Shown: positions 22,746 to 34,140 of the stretch, piece after piece
How positions within the stretch are numbered: position 1 is the first letter of the stretch
Layout of the letters: every line of letters begins with the position of its first letter
Assembly (NCBI RefSeq): GCF_000003855.2
Contig: NW_003101676.1
Span: 2,738,796-2,802,795, forward strand
DNA from: Blastomyces gilchristii SLH14081
Taxonomy: Eukaryota > Ascomycota > Eurotiomycetes > Onygenales > Ajellomycetaceae
DNA length: 64,000 nucleotides
Reading direction: 5' to 3'
Notes under the pieces: generated by a model
Databases searched by the model: none
What the model saw: the letters and a program-made list of their open reading frames with translations, nothing else
Told to the model about the DNA's origin: nothing
Translations under genes and position numbers: made by a program

Positions 22746-24265
22746 TCATTTCGTTTTCTTCAGCCCCTTCACGTGTAATGACTGCCTCACTCTCCGCAGT
22801 TTAGTCCACCATTCTCTATCCCGTAGTTTCTGCGTTTCATCGTCATCAACCTTAGCTTCTCCAGGACTTGCCAGAGATTCCTGACTAGTTATCTCAGCGG
22901 AAGTTGATGGCACATCACATCTCGTCCGTCGACGATGCATAGTCTTAATCGCCTGGCTCAAAATCTCCCAGCCGCTCTGCGGTTTACCGTTGAAACCATG
23001 TAAGCCAGGTTTCCCGCCACCACTCTGCGTTTTCGGATTGACCCATGGGCAGTAATCCATATGCTCATCAACGACGTCGAGTTTAGTGTACACAGAAACA
23101 CTCCCATCCTCCTTGGGTTTATACATCCACAATCCCAGCCGGCGGAAACAGGCACCGCATGTTGCTAAGCCTGCGCCAACATCGGGGCCAGCATCCCAGC
23201 CAAAAGCCGCAAGTACAAACGCCGCTTTATTTAGTTCGGCTCCTATCTTCTGAGAAGATATATTGCCGTGACTATCGCCATTCTTGGTGGCTGGCTGGGG
23301 GGTATTGTTGGTAGTTTCTCTTCGTGTTTCTCTCTGTGTTTCGGGCTCTAGGTTACCACCTAGCAATGCCGGAGGTAATATACTGATGGTTCCGTCTAAA
23401 TCCAGTTTAGACGGCGGTTCGATGTTTTCGATTGAGGGTAATTTAGACTCGAGACGGGCAAGATTCAAATAACGCGCATGTAGACCATTTACTGCTGTTT
23501 CCGGATTTGTGAGCGGCAGCCTCTGAATAGTGTCTAAATTCAGGTGTTAGCAAATCCCAATTCTCACTTTTCCATCTAGAAGGCGAGTCAGAATTACCAT
23601 CGCATCCACTTTTCCGCCACGGACAACGTTCCGCATGGCCAGCTGCTATTCGTTTGGAATATTCCTCCACCAATCTAGCCTCTACTATCCAGTCAGAAAG
23701 AAAGTTTAAAATTTTATCGAAAAGAGAGGGAGAATCGGGCGATGTACATACCAACTTCCCTCCGCTCAATAATTTTGTCAGTATCATCGTCGCCCACATC
23801 ATCCACCTCTTCTGGCAACTTCACAACAACAGCACGACCACAGCCACCCACACATTCTACCCGCATAACATCCACGCACGACCACCCGCGCTTTGCCCAT
23901 TGAACCTCATTTATGGCAGCTGGCTTTGGCGACCATCGATCTACCCTGCGGAACGTCTCGAGCCGCTCGAGAAATCGCTCACGGTCCCATGGTACGAAAT
24001 TTGGGCGCTGCTGTGATGACGGGGACAGAGAGGAGTGTCGGGGTATATTCGACACGGAAGGCCTAATAATCATATCCTCGGAGTCGGTTACGGAGCCCGA
24101 CGAAGCCAACCGTACCTTTTTGATAGTTGGATATTTCGCTGGGGTGGGAGAGGCATCTTTGGCTGTCGAAGAGTCTGCATTGGAAGGTTTCTGTACATTG
24201 GCGCCGGACAGCGAGTCAAGAACCCTGTGAAATTTCCGCTTCTTGGTAGCCAGCGCGTAAGACAT
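22746..24265 (-). CDS. rsm1: C3HC zinc-finger / Rsm1-like protein
   Basis: Family of fission yeast Rsm1 (mRNA export) and animal NIPA. Exons 23752-24265, 23598-23684 and 22746-23533 (minus strand) encode 462 residues, all phases consistent; the second intron has a GCTAAC branch site. Start chosen at 24265 (MSYALATKKRKFHRVLDS), the conserved family beginning; an upstream in-frame ATG at 24388 adds an unlikely extension. The C3HC domain covers about 115-215: WAKRGWSCVDVMRVECVGGC, then across two splice sites LVEEYSKRIAAGHAERCPWR and CDDTIQRLPL. The Rsm1-like second half is at about 310-380: AAFGWDAG, CGACFRRLGLW and DEHMDYCPWVN, repeating the Cys/His arrangement. The C-terminal 80 residues are basic (KTMHRRRTR, KLRRVRQSLHVKGLKKTK), a possible nuclear signal. 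Family is firm; export function is by homology. Confidence 0.9.
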
Positions 24266-25474
24266 CTTGCTGATGTTGGGCGTTTCAAAGCTCCCCGGGG
24301 TGTTGTTCGCATGTGTTGTGAGATGGTTAAATAACCCAAGCAGAGTGCATTTGGCATCATGTGACTTGGCCGGCTTTATCAAGCTCATCCAGCTTCCATC
24401 CCAAGAACAACCAATAATGCTCTCGCTTGGTACATTATTACATGCACTTTGCTTATTTGCCTTCTTTGCACTTCAGCTAAGCCTAGCTATTTACTAGCTC
24501 TACTGTTACCAGCACATTTCAGCATTGACTGATCCATTGTTTGTGATCCACTTCAAGCCTCATCAGTGAAACTCAACTAGCATGCCTGGGACTTGGACAA
24601 GGAACCAAATCCTAGTTGTATTAAATAACCTCAATATCAAAACACACTTCAGCTCACTGCATGACTATATATCTTGTTTGATATTTTTCAGTAAACCACT
24701 GCCGACCCGTTTCCTTAATAATTAGCATACAACGAATCTAGGCGCTCTGAACTGCTACAGATATGGACATGTATCAGGTCATGGAAGTATATTCACTTTG
24801 GACCATAACCCTCACGGCTGCTAGAATTTCTCAATGGAAGATGCCTATCTACCGCAAAATACAGTGTCCTAATAATTTTGCATTGGCATTGCATAAAAGA
24901 AACAAGGACATTTTCATTGTTCTCAAACAGAGCAGTTATGCAGGCATTCTTCAAGTCCCTTTACACACACATGATATGTTTGCAGACTCGCGTGCAGTCA
25001 AGACACACTATTGGGTATGTCATTCTGTTCTTGAATGGAGCTCATTTGTTATTGGGTCAATGTATTTATGTTATTCATACTGATTTATTCAGCACAGCAT
25101 GAGCACATCCTTATTCAACATAATCAGCTCCTACATGCAAGTGCTGATATTGATATCTTCTTAGATAGACTTCATTTATGCTAGCATAAGAGCTAGGTCA
25201 TGATGTTGGGTATTTAACAAATTGTCCTGTCGACTTTTATTAAGATCTCTACTTCAAACCTCTACAGGAAAATTTCCTCAAAAAGTATTGAAGTGTCCTC
25301 CCATTTCACAAACAGGCCCCACATTCAAAGCCGCACAGCAATAAAAATATAGTTCTTCCAAGTGAACCACCCTGATCCCCCTTTACACCTTCCCCTCCCT
25401 AGAAGATATCAAATATCCGCTCACTTTCTCAGGCCCGCGAGAAACCAATCAGCTAACAAACCCATACAGACACC
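24266..25474. other. Intergenic, AT-rich, between divergent Rsm1-like and secreted-protein genes
   Basis: Shared upstream region of two divergent genes. 24480-25330 is AT-rich without coding features. ATAAAAATA at 25341-25349, 126 bp before the next ATG, is a candidate TATA element; the last 100 bp are pyrimidine-rich. Confidence 0.5.
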
Positions 25475-25693
25475 ATGAAAACATACGGGGCGTTCTCTCT
25501 CCCGCTCTTCCTCACCTACGCATCGCTTATCAGCAATGCACTAGCCCTTCCATCCGGAGAGCTCGCAGAACGCCGCCTGGAGTGTCCTATGACATGCCGT
25601 GTTCGAGAAGACTGCTGCGGCGGAAGGACCTTGTGCATTGAAGGGGAATGTGTTCCCGTCCCGCGGATTGGGATGATCCGCGAATGGGACTGA
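25475..25693 (+). CDS. Small secreted six-cysteine protein (effector-like)
   Basis: Single exon, 72 residues. Residues 1-24 form a classical signal peptide (MKTYGAFSLPLFLTYASL..., small residues then ALA before a proposed cleavage). The mature peptide of about 45 residues begins LPSGELAERR, which could include a further dibasic processing site (RR), and then holds six cysteines in 23 residues: C-x3-C-x5-CC-x5-C-x4-C. The adjacent CC pair in the middle with six cysteines resembles cystine-knot (knottin) peptides, but spacing alone is not proof. The ATG follows ACACC and a pyrimidine-rich leader. The function is unknown: small apoplastic effector, antimicrobial peptide or protease inhibitor are all possible. 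I do not recognise a named family. Confidence 0.68.
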   Translation: MKTYGAFSLPLFLTYASLISNALALPSGELAERRLECPMTCRVREDCCGGRTLCIEGECVPVPRIGMIREWD

Positions 25694-26348
25694 CGGATTA
25701 AATTAATGCCTCTAGTTTGTTTTAGAAACACTTTTATTCACTATATTTCTAGATCTAACATGTATAGCTCTGTCAATAGTCTTGAGAGTGTACCCGGGGG
25801 GGATATTCGGTATTGTGCAATGGAACTGGCGAGTTTCAAAGTTTTGGGTTTTACGATTTTGGGATCAATATTACCTTGGATTACTTATTCCACTTCCTCC
25901 CTCTTCTTTCTTCTCGCTAAGCTCTCGCATTGTTCATATGAGTTGGTGCAGCTAAGAGATTCGGCGTCAACCACAGACATAATAAATCCGTACACAAAGC
26001 TCTACTTATCGCAGGTCATTTCAGCATACCCGGACGCCTTCGTAGGTTACGGCATCGAGCAAAAAGCGTGAGAAACACATGTTACGGCAAGTAAAATGAA
26101 TTCAGAGAGTCGAATCCATACACAAGTCCATTTCCATACCCGGAGAACCGCAACGGATGGAACATCGTTGGGAAATGGAACAGTGGTAAATGAAAAATGA
26201 AGGATGGGCCCGCAGCATTGGATGATGCTGGCCAAACATATGTATACAAGCCTATCATTTCTGGCTCAATAATAAAATGTACAGTACATACACCATTACC
26301 CATAATTTTATACATGCATTTCCCTCACTTCTTCTGCGCCGAAGAACC
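25694..26348. other. Intergenic, convergent 3' flanks
   Basis: Lies between the ends of the secreted-protein gene and the CHY zinc-finger gene. No gene seen; an open frame at 25706-26071 on the plus strand is AT-biased with no recognisable content. Confidence 0.5.
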
Positions 26349-29300
26349 CTACGCCGTTCCTCCTCGTCGCTTATATTTTCTCGGATCTAACGCCCCATTT
26401 AACAGCAAAATCACCAACATAGGGAGAGGAGATGTTGGGATCACGGCAGCAAAGAAGGTGCCCAAAACCATGGAAATAAACATATACATACCTTTCCGAT
26501 TCATTCGCCTCCTATCTCTCGTTCCCTTACCCCCTTCCCAAAACCCACTGCCAGTCTTCCTAGTGAGTGTCGAGTGGCAGATGCCACAGCTCTCTGGACG
26601 GTAGATCTGCTCACGGGAGCAAAAACCACTAAAAATAGGCGAGGAAAAATAAGTACATGCAAAGGAATCTCGTGAAGGAAGAATCGCGAGAGAATTTGAT
26701 CGGTATTTACGAGAGTAAGTAAAAAGTGTAGAAGCCCAGCTTACCATATCATTCGGTTGGCATGTTCATTTGGATGATCCGTTGCAGCGTCATGGCACCT
26801 GTAAGAACGATAATATTAGGTTCTGTTCCCCAATTGAAGGGAAGTAACTTAACGTACCTATCGCAGGGGAAAACCTTCAGACAACAAGAGAACCTGCGTA
26901 CAATAGTAAGCCATTAAAATATTATGAAGTAGTTGATGAAACAGCAATATAATTACACTAATTGCAAAGGGTGCTATGGTGTGGGTACTTGCAGCGGCTA
27001 ACTAAGTAGCTGCATAGGAATTGGCACAGGATATCATAGAAGCGGCCCCGCCTGAGCTTAACATGTCCACATACCTAAACCATCGGTAACTCTTCCCATA
27101 ATGCGAGCATCGGCCGCGACGAGGCAATTCCTGTCCAGCTACGATCCCCAAAGCTTCTTTTGGCTTCAAAGTTGTAAAACGGATATGTCAGTATAATTAC
27201 CAATCCGGGTGCGACTTCCTGGCGGAAATTGGCAAAAGAAGACGTTGGTTATGAATATCGCGGCTGTATGTACGTAGCGTATAGATGAAAATTGGAAAAA
27301 CCAAAACGATGTCTTGTAAATCTGCTGGAAAAAAAAATTACGCACCTTTTTCACCTTAGCAGGAGTATGAGAGGTACCTGTTACAAATTAAGCAGCCGGT
27401 CAGTCCTAATGGATTCCATAAGGGCAATATTGCGCACATTTCCCGGAAAAGTGCGAAAAAAGTGTAAGAGTGTGTGGGGATCAATAAACGGATATACACG
27501 GAAAAGTAGCTAAGATGATGTTTGATGGAAAGAAACATGCGCAGGAGCATGCCATCTCCCCGGGTCTCAGGCAGAGATGAAACGGAAACTAGACAAGGGT
27601 AAACGCAGGGTATAGATAAACGAAGCCTGAAAATCAGATGCAGATTGCCCGAAAGAGGGAAAGGGAGGGTCAAGCAGCATACGATGAAGGTAAAATTAAG
27701 CGGGCGGAGCTGAGAAGAGAATATCATCCCCCATTTCCGAAATATGGGCTGTTGTGCAAGGGGCGGCCACCCTCGTACAAAGGCGTTATTTAGGGAACAA
27801 ATCAAGCATATTCAAAAAATTCGATAATGAAAATAATTTCAGCCGACTGATTTAGAACTGGTCAACTTACCTCCTCCAGCGCTCACTAGTAAGAATTTCA
27901 CCTCGGGAATTTTGAACCCTACGGGAAAAAAGAATTTAGTTAATGTTGCAAGTCGCCGACAACGCACTCAAAATCCAAGGAGGGACAGGGATTATCCCGT
28001 ATCCTCGGGTAAATCCCATGCTTCTGAGAGAACATACTCATTTTATGGTGACATCCACGACAGACTGGCGACGCATCGTCTCCTCGAACCGCAACAATCC
28101 CTGGTGCGGGGTAGGTGGTAGAACATTCGGAGCATGTAGGGATAAAAGTGCTAGGATGATATAACAACAATGAGAACGGTGTCTTTCTAGTGATGGGCCA
28201 AGGTGGTAGATGGTGTTGCACATATAGACCGTAGCTTGCGTGGTTGCGAACGGCCAAAGAGGGTTGTAATTTGTACTTACCTAGGAAGCAGGTCAAACGC
28301 AAGGCATCCCTCCAGATCCAGGTACCCCGCACGATTTGAACTGGGGTGCATTAGTTCGCGGCGAAATCCTAGCTACAAAAATTCCAATGTATGTTAACTA
28401 AACTTTGCAATTCTCAACGTCGATGAGATCGTTAATTTCATGGTATATTTCTGCACCTACCAACGCTAAGATAGTTGCCGCACTTCTTGCACGACTCCAC
28501 CCGTTTCGGGGGCACGCTGATACCGTCATCTCCAATTTTGATATTTTTCATATCGAGAAGTTTCTTGCACCGCTCACATTTCAAGGTTAAATGTAGAGCT
28601 CTCAGTTCGAGGAGCTCAATACCCCGGAGTTCCATTGAAGGAAACGACAGGGCCACATCGCGGCCTGTCGGAGCTGGGAGCGTTGATGAAATACTGACAC
28701 CACCACCCTCATCATCGTCATCATCGTCAGTAGCGCTTTCTTCGGATCCAGAGTAGTCAGAGTCGTCACTATTAGATTCGTCACCCTGCCTGGGCGATAT
28801 CCATTCTGGTGGGCGAGGAATGACCTGAATATGTGGTCGATCAGCCAGGTCAGCCGGCACTTCTGTCTCCTTGGTCTGGGGTTCGAGTGGAGGTGCAGTA
28901 GCGGATAATGGGGTTATTTCTTCAGCTGTTGATTTATTGTTCAATGATAAAGAAGTAACCGCACGACTAAGCTCGGCACTTTTAGCTGGCTGGGCTGCGA
29001 GAGTATGTAGCATTGTTGAAAGGTAATTAACGTGCGACGTCAAGCTCGCACTAGAATTTTCTATGACATGCTTTTCGAATAATGCCTCTGTTGCTCTGGC
29101 CGAGTTGTCATTGACCCCAGGAATCCTAACTTGGCAAGGCTCAAGGGGATATAACAGGGGGACAACCAAGGTAAGCGTTTTCACAGATCTAAGAGATTGA
29201 GGAATTAAATGTGGCTTGAGTGGATTGAGAGGGATGGTAAATGAAACACCATCCGAAGATTTGGAAAATAACGGCATTCTACCTAGGCGAGAGGTAAGTT

Positions 29301-30574
29301 GAGTAATCTCTTTCTCGCGTCGTTGACGAGCTTGCTCCATTTCTTGACTCATTGCTGTTTCGCGAGGTTGCTTCACCTCCCCCAACCAAGGAGTAACGGT
29401 TGCTTCCTGGTCGGCATAACTATCAGGTGGCGCTGTCACTGCCTCCGGATTTGCCATGTTGAAAATATTCGAGAGCGATCTATCAAGAACGTTCAGCTGT
29501 TTTAGTAGGGTGTCCGAAATACGAGTCTTGGTAATATTTTCGAATTCTTCCTGGATAAGTATCTTCTCTCTCATCCCTATATTCTCGTCTACTATTTCCA
29601 GGGAAGGCGTCCCTCGTAAAGGATAGTCCAGGGGCACATGCATGGCGCAGGCCAGACTTTTCAATAAATCAGAAAAGTCCGGGTCAGAAGGATAGATATC
29701 GAATGTTAGAATCGTTCCATCCTCATCAGATCTCTCCTGGGGATGAAAACGGCGCCTAATTTGATTGAGTTCAAACTCCCTAGGATTATCACGCTGGGCA
29801 CGTGGGGTTGGTCGCTGAACAACTCGAGGTTGGGTACCTTCGGAACCTCGGGGTGAAGAGCTGAATGCCGAGGCTTGGGGAGTTGATCCGCCTTCATTCC
29901 TATCCTTGGGGAGTAGGGCCTCGTTGTCAATTGCAGTTTCGAGTCGCGGATTGTTAATATACGAAGAAGGAATCGGATTCCCTGACGACGCGGCCAAAGA
30001 GTCGTGCGGCGCCGTTTCATGTGCAAAAGGACAATCATCACCCGCCCGGCATCCTTAGAAGAGGTCAGCATTAAAGACAAGGTGGTATGGTAAAAGCCCA
30101 AAAAGTCATGGGAACCAGACAAAAGGGGCAGCAAACGAAAATTCGAAAGGGGACCACCAAAAAACAAAACACAGCAATTTTGGCGCCCAAGAAATATCAA
30201 ACGGATATATGGACGGGCCAGTTGTATAAGGTATAAACAAGCAAGTGTCGTTCCACAAACAAGTATTATGAAATTCCAAAACGAAGTAATAAAAAAACCA
30301 TTATGGTATTGAAAAGAGACATGAGATGAGGGAAATGCAAGGCCGAAGATTACAGGGGGACAAATACAAACAACAAGAAATCAATCAGTCAATTAATCAA
30401 TCACCAGCATCAAGTGAGGACGCAAGGAATTCAATGGGGCATACCCTTTTTGGACCCGAAGTACCGGCACCTGGTCGATTTGCGATCTGGGACTCTGCGG
30501 GCTGGGGTCGGCCGTGTATCTATTTGGGTGGGATGAGGCTGAGCGCTTGCCAACGCAGCGCTCACGGGAGACAT
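26349..30574 (-). CDS. CCCH and CHY zinc-finger protein, RWD-like middle, 11 exons
   Basis: Minus-strand exons: 30445-30574, 28461-30053, 28281-28368, 28038-28150, 27871-27918, 27346-27377, 27075-27163, 26858-26893, 26745-26798, 26492-26628 and 26349-26386. Total 2358 nt, 785 residues; every junction keeps phase. A CCCH finger (C36, C45, C51, H55: CRYFGSKKGCRAGDDCPFAH) is created across the first 391-nt intron. Residues 100-380 are RWD-like (ILTFDIYPSDPDFSDLLKSL, LVVPLLYPLEPCQVRIPGV). An acidic stretch (about 475-500, ATDDDDDDEGGG) precedes a cysteine-rich region (KCERCKKLL, CKKCGNYL, CSECSTTYPAP, CRGCHHKMRFKIPEVKFL). The CHY finger follows: GRCSHYGKSYRWFRFSCC, CHDAATDHPNEHANRMICGF, PESCGICHSTLT. 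The protein ends RKDPRKYKRRGGTA. The CHY domain is known from RCHY1/Pirh2-type ligases and yeast Hot13; the role here is unknown. The 27164-27345 intron acceptor (TTGAAG) and the 493-nt intron 27378-27870 are the least certain parts. A TAACATAG site just before the ATG suggests a 5' UTR intron. Confidence 0.88.
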
Positions 30575-33480
30575 TTGTCCTATGTTAAAATAAGAATATT
30601 GAGTGAGCGTGTGACCAAGGACATGCCGGGATGGGCGATACAAATAAAGAACGTGTCAAAGCGCAGGGGAACCCGCCCAGCACGCAGGGACTGGCTGAGG
30701 GAAAGACAGAGAACGGGGAGGGCGCCTAGTCATGACATTTAGTAGGCTCTTAGGGCGATACAACTCAAGAGTTGCGCTCGAAGTAAGGGGGGGAGTGTGT
30801 GTCAACTGTGGCAGGCGAGGAGCGGAAGTATCCATGCAGCCACAGCGGCCCGTTTGGACGCACAGGCTGCCAGAAAAGCTTAAGGCGGGGGGGCATTGGG
30901 AAATGTTTGGCAGGCGGGTAGGGTAGGGTAGTCTGTAGCCTGTAGCCTGTATAGAGGGCCGGAAAATATGTGAAGAGAGGGCGGGTAGAGTGGTGACATC
31001 GAAATTGCCAGCGCATATTTCTCTTGCCACCAGATTTTCTGGTCGTGCTGGTGTTTCTTTCAGCCGCGATTTCCATCAAATGACCTACCGTGGTTATCCA
31101 TCCCAATCTACTGAGTGGGTGAGAGTGGTCTTACAGCAGTAAGCTGTATGTCTGTATGCATGTATGTATGTACGGAGTCACTAGCACGCCGCAGGCCAAG
31201 TACAGTAGAGTAGATGCCCCAGTTGGGATGTGCCGTGCAGTCGGGGCCGATCTGCCCTGTAAATGCGACTCTGTTGCCAATCGACAGAGCTGACCAAGCA
31301 CGATGCAACCTGCAATGCGATGATGATGGTGATGCTGATGATGATAACTACTGGCTGGTTGTTTGGTTGGCAACCCCGAGATAAGCCTCGTGATTTCTTT
31401 ATAGATGACCAGCTGGCTGTCCGCTCTCCAGACAAGGACAGCCAATATCAAAAAGGGAAAACAGAAAAGAGTAAATCAAACAGCTTCAGCCGCTCTGTAA
31501 AGGAACCTTCCAATCCGTGTTGCAGGCAAGTGTGAGCGACTAGACGACTAGAGATATAATTTGCGGGGACGAAAAAGCAGCCGTCGGCGCCGGAGCCCTG
31601 CACGCAAGTCTGGTGACCGGCCAGCGGACGCGACGAGGAGACAACACAAGAGACAGCTCTCGATGCTGGCCAAGGCGCGCTCCCTGATGTGATCGGGGCG
31701 GGCGGGAGAAGAGGCGGGGGTGATGGTTAGCCAGTCAGTTCCCAAGGCAAAGCACACTCGAGGCGATACGGTGGCGATGAATCATCTCCAATCCCGCAAG
31801 TTTAGCTGCAGAGCGGGATGCAGAAGAGCGCAGAGCGGTCAACCACGTGAGACTGCTCCTTTGTCGCCTCTCTTTGGGTTATAGCAATGATAGGCGGTGG
31901 ATGTTTTTGATATCTCGTTCAACTGACAAAACCGAAGCTGGAGATACAACACAACGGAGGCATCCTGGACTGTGTGGCAGGTGTGGCACTTGTAAGCAGC
32001 CGCCATCCGTCCCTTGGCTTCGTTTCTACAATGTATTTGCTGCGCACGAGTACTGTCTACATTCGACCAGAATACTCGGTACGAAAAGGAATACTCTGTG
32101 ATATGAAACTACGACGTATGGGAGGAAAGCTACAAAAAAATAAAACTAAAATAAAGAACATTGCTGACTGGTCTGGTGTGGTCCCTCTTGTGCTCCCTAA
32201 CACATGTACAGAGTACGGAGTAAGCCAACTAATAAATAACAAGCCTCCGATGGGATGGTGGTCAAGCACAGTCTTCAGGCTAAAAAGCCTTTTGAAACTG
32301 CGGGAGATCTCCCGTACGTTACGCTGCAAAGTCGTCATTCCTGTCGTGCATTCGCAGCTATCCCGTGATTGCCTCAAAATCACCGATCGCGGAAGCACGT
32401 ACGTCCTTTTGCAACGAGTCACCTAACTAACTCCAGCCATCGAAATATGGCCCTGACCGCGGTCAGGCAGGATGTGCTCAGACGACAGAAGCCCCGCTCC
32501 CTGTCAGGCATCGAGCATCCCACAAGCAAATTTTCGCGGGGGGGGGGGTTTCCCTCCACCCAGTTCTCATTCCTATCTTCCTCTCCAAGTCGGCAGGCCC
32601 CGATTGACCCACGCGGAGAATTGCGAAAGTCCAGCGCATCAATGCATGTCTGAGTCATTCTTCTTCTTCTTCAGAGCCAGCAAGCGAGCGAGCGAGCGGT
32701 GAGGATGAATGAGACTCCTTGGCGAAAGGCCTCGCTCTATCGATTCTGTATCATCTGGTCTGGGAACTAAGATTGCAGGATGAAGGGTTGAAGGAGGCAA
32801 GACTGATGCTATTGACCCGACCCTATTCTCGCTAGTCGCGGGTAGGGTAGTATTTGGAAGTACCGTACGGAGTACATGTACATGTACATGTACATACAAT
32901 ATTAAGGACCACGGTAAAACATTTTTTTGTCAGAGGAGTTTCGGGGGAAATCTCCCCCTCAAAACCATCACAGCCATACAGAGTAACAGTAACACGACAT
33001 CTACAGCTCGGACAGCTTTGCGTGGACAAGCCGTGGGCATCTCGATTCCACGGGCCTTTGTCTGCAATAGCGGGGAAGAGTTAGGAGGGAGAGTTACTTT
33101 TTATTGTTGTCAACAGGAATCTTCCGATGAGCTTATTTTTCAATTGAGAAATGGACGATAATGAACAGGAATTCTCTGCAGGCCCACGAGGGAGGAGATA
33201 TTCAGAAAGCTCTCTCGGGGTGTTGTATAGTGTGTAACTCTGTATGTAAATCCGAGAACAGCCATTCCGGCATACGCCCCATGTGTATTAATATTAAATG
33301 TAATACACGAGGTATCTCCAGAGTACAGATTGCCTGAGCTGGAAATAACGTGTACAGAGTATGAATGTCTAGAAAATTTCGCCAGCAGGAATAGGTCATT
33401 GCATTCTTGACATGGCATTCCTTTACGACCAGTCTCTTAGTAGTCATAGGGTCTTTAATGTACATCTCTGTTTCAGCTGA
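30575..33480. other. Gene-poor region upstream of the CHY gene
   Basis: No supported gene. Contains the CHY promoter side, GTATGT runs at 31145-31173, GTACATGTAC repeats at 32872-32895, three TACGGAGT(A) copies (31171, 32214, 32866) and a G run at 32539-32548. Short open frames overlap on both strands and look random. Confidence 0.45.
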
Positions 33481-34140
33481 CATGTTTGATAAAAGTAAAA
33501 ATCTAGCTGCCAGACTTCTATCTTCAATTCAAAGATATCTATGAAGTTCAGATCTGAATCTCAACTCCAGCAGGATTCCTGCCTCTGTCCATGATGTGTA
33601 TGAATTTAGCCAAGTATAAATCTCTTGTTTGTTCAATAGGTTTTAATCTTTTTGATATCAGATAACTAGGAGTGACCACACCCCGCTATAATGACATGTA
33701 CAGGGAATGGTGTGTACATGTGTCCTGATTGTATTACTGATTGTATGATATCCATAAACAATAAATGTAGAAGTAGAAAGCAATATCTGATAAAATAGAT
33801 AATCAATGATAACAAGTCAATTTGCGCGAGGGAATTTTATGTATTATTCAATGAAAAGATAGTAATATGAAATACTGTTACAGCAGTCTGTCCTTTTGTT
33901 TAAATTTTGAGGTATTGTCAGCAACTCAGTGACAGAGAGCATCAATCTAGAAGTAAAAATAGAGTATTGACCACCGTTACTCCGTCTTTGGTTCTCAACA
34001 GTTCATTCCCAAATATCTCATTAAATCCTGCTTCCAATTTATTCTCTTAATCTTAACATGTAGGGCAGCAGTGTGATACCTTTATTATTATTATTACTTT
34101 GGACAGCTCAGAGGATTGTATAAAGCTTCTCCTTCCAAGT
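33481..34140. other. AT-rich island
   Basis: Strongly AT-rich sequence without open frames or inverted-repeat ends that I could find; a candidate for mutated (RIP-like) repeat DNA. (TTA)n at 34082-34096. Confidence 0.45.

Noticed and set aside
27201..27218. An 18-nt in-phase micro-exon in the CHY gene
   Set aside because: It keeps the frame but would need a 37-nt intron after it, shorter than functional fungal introns; direct splicing from 27346 to 27163 gives the expected KKPKEALGIVAG junction.
28331..28347. tRNA box-B-like AGTTCAAATC on the minus strand
   Set aside because: It lies inside a coding exon of the CHY zinc-finger gene and no box A is at the right distance.
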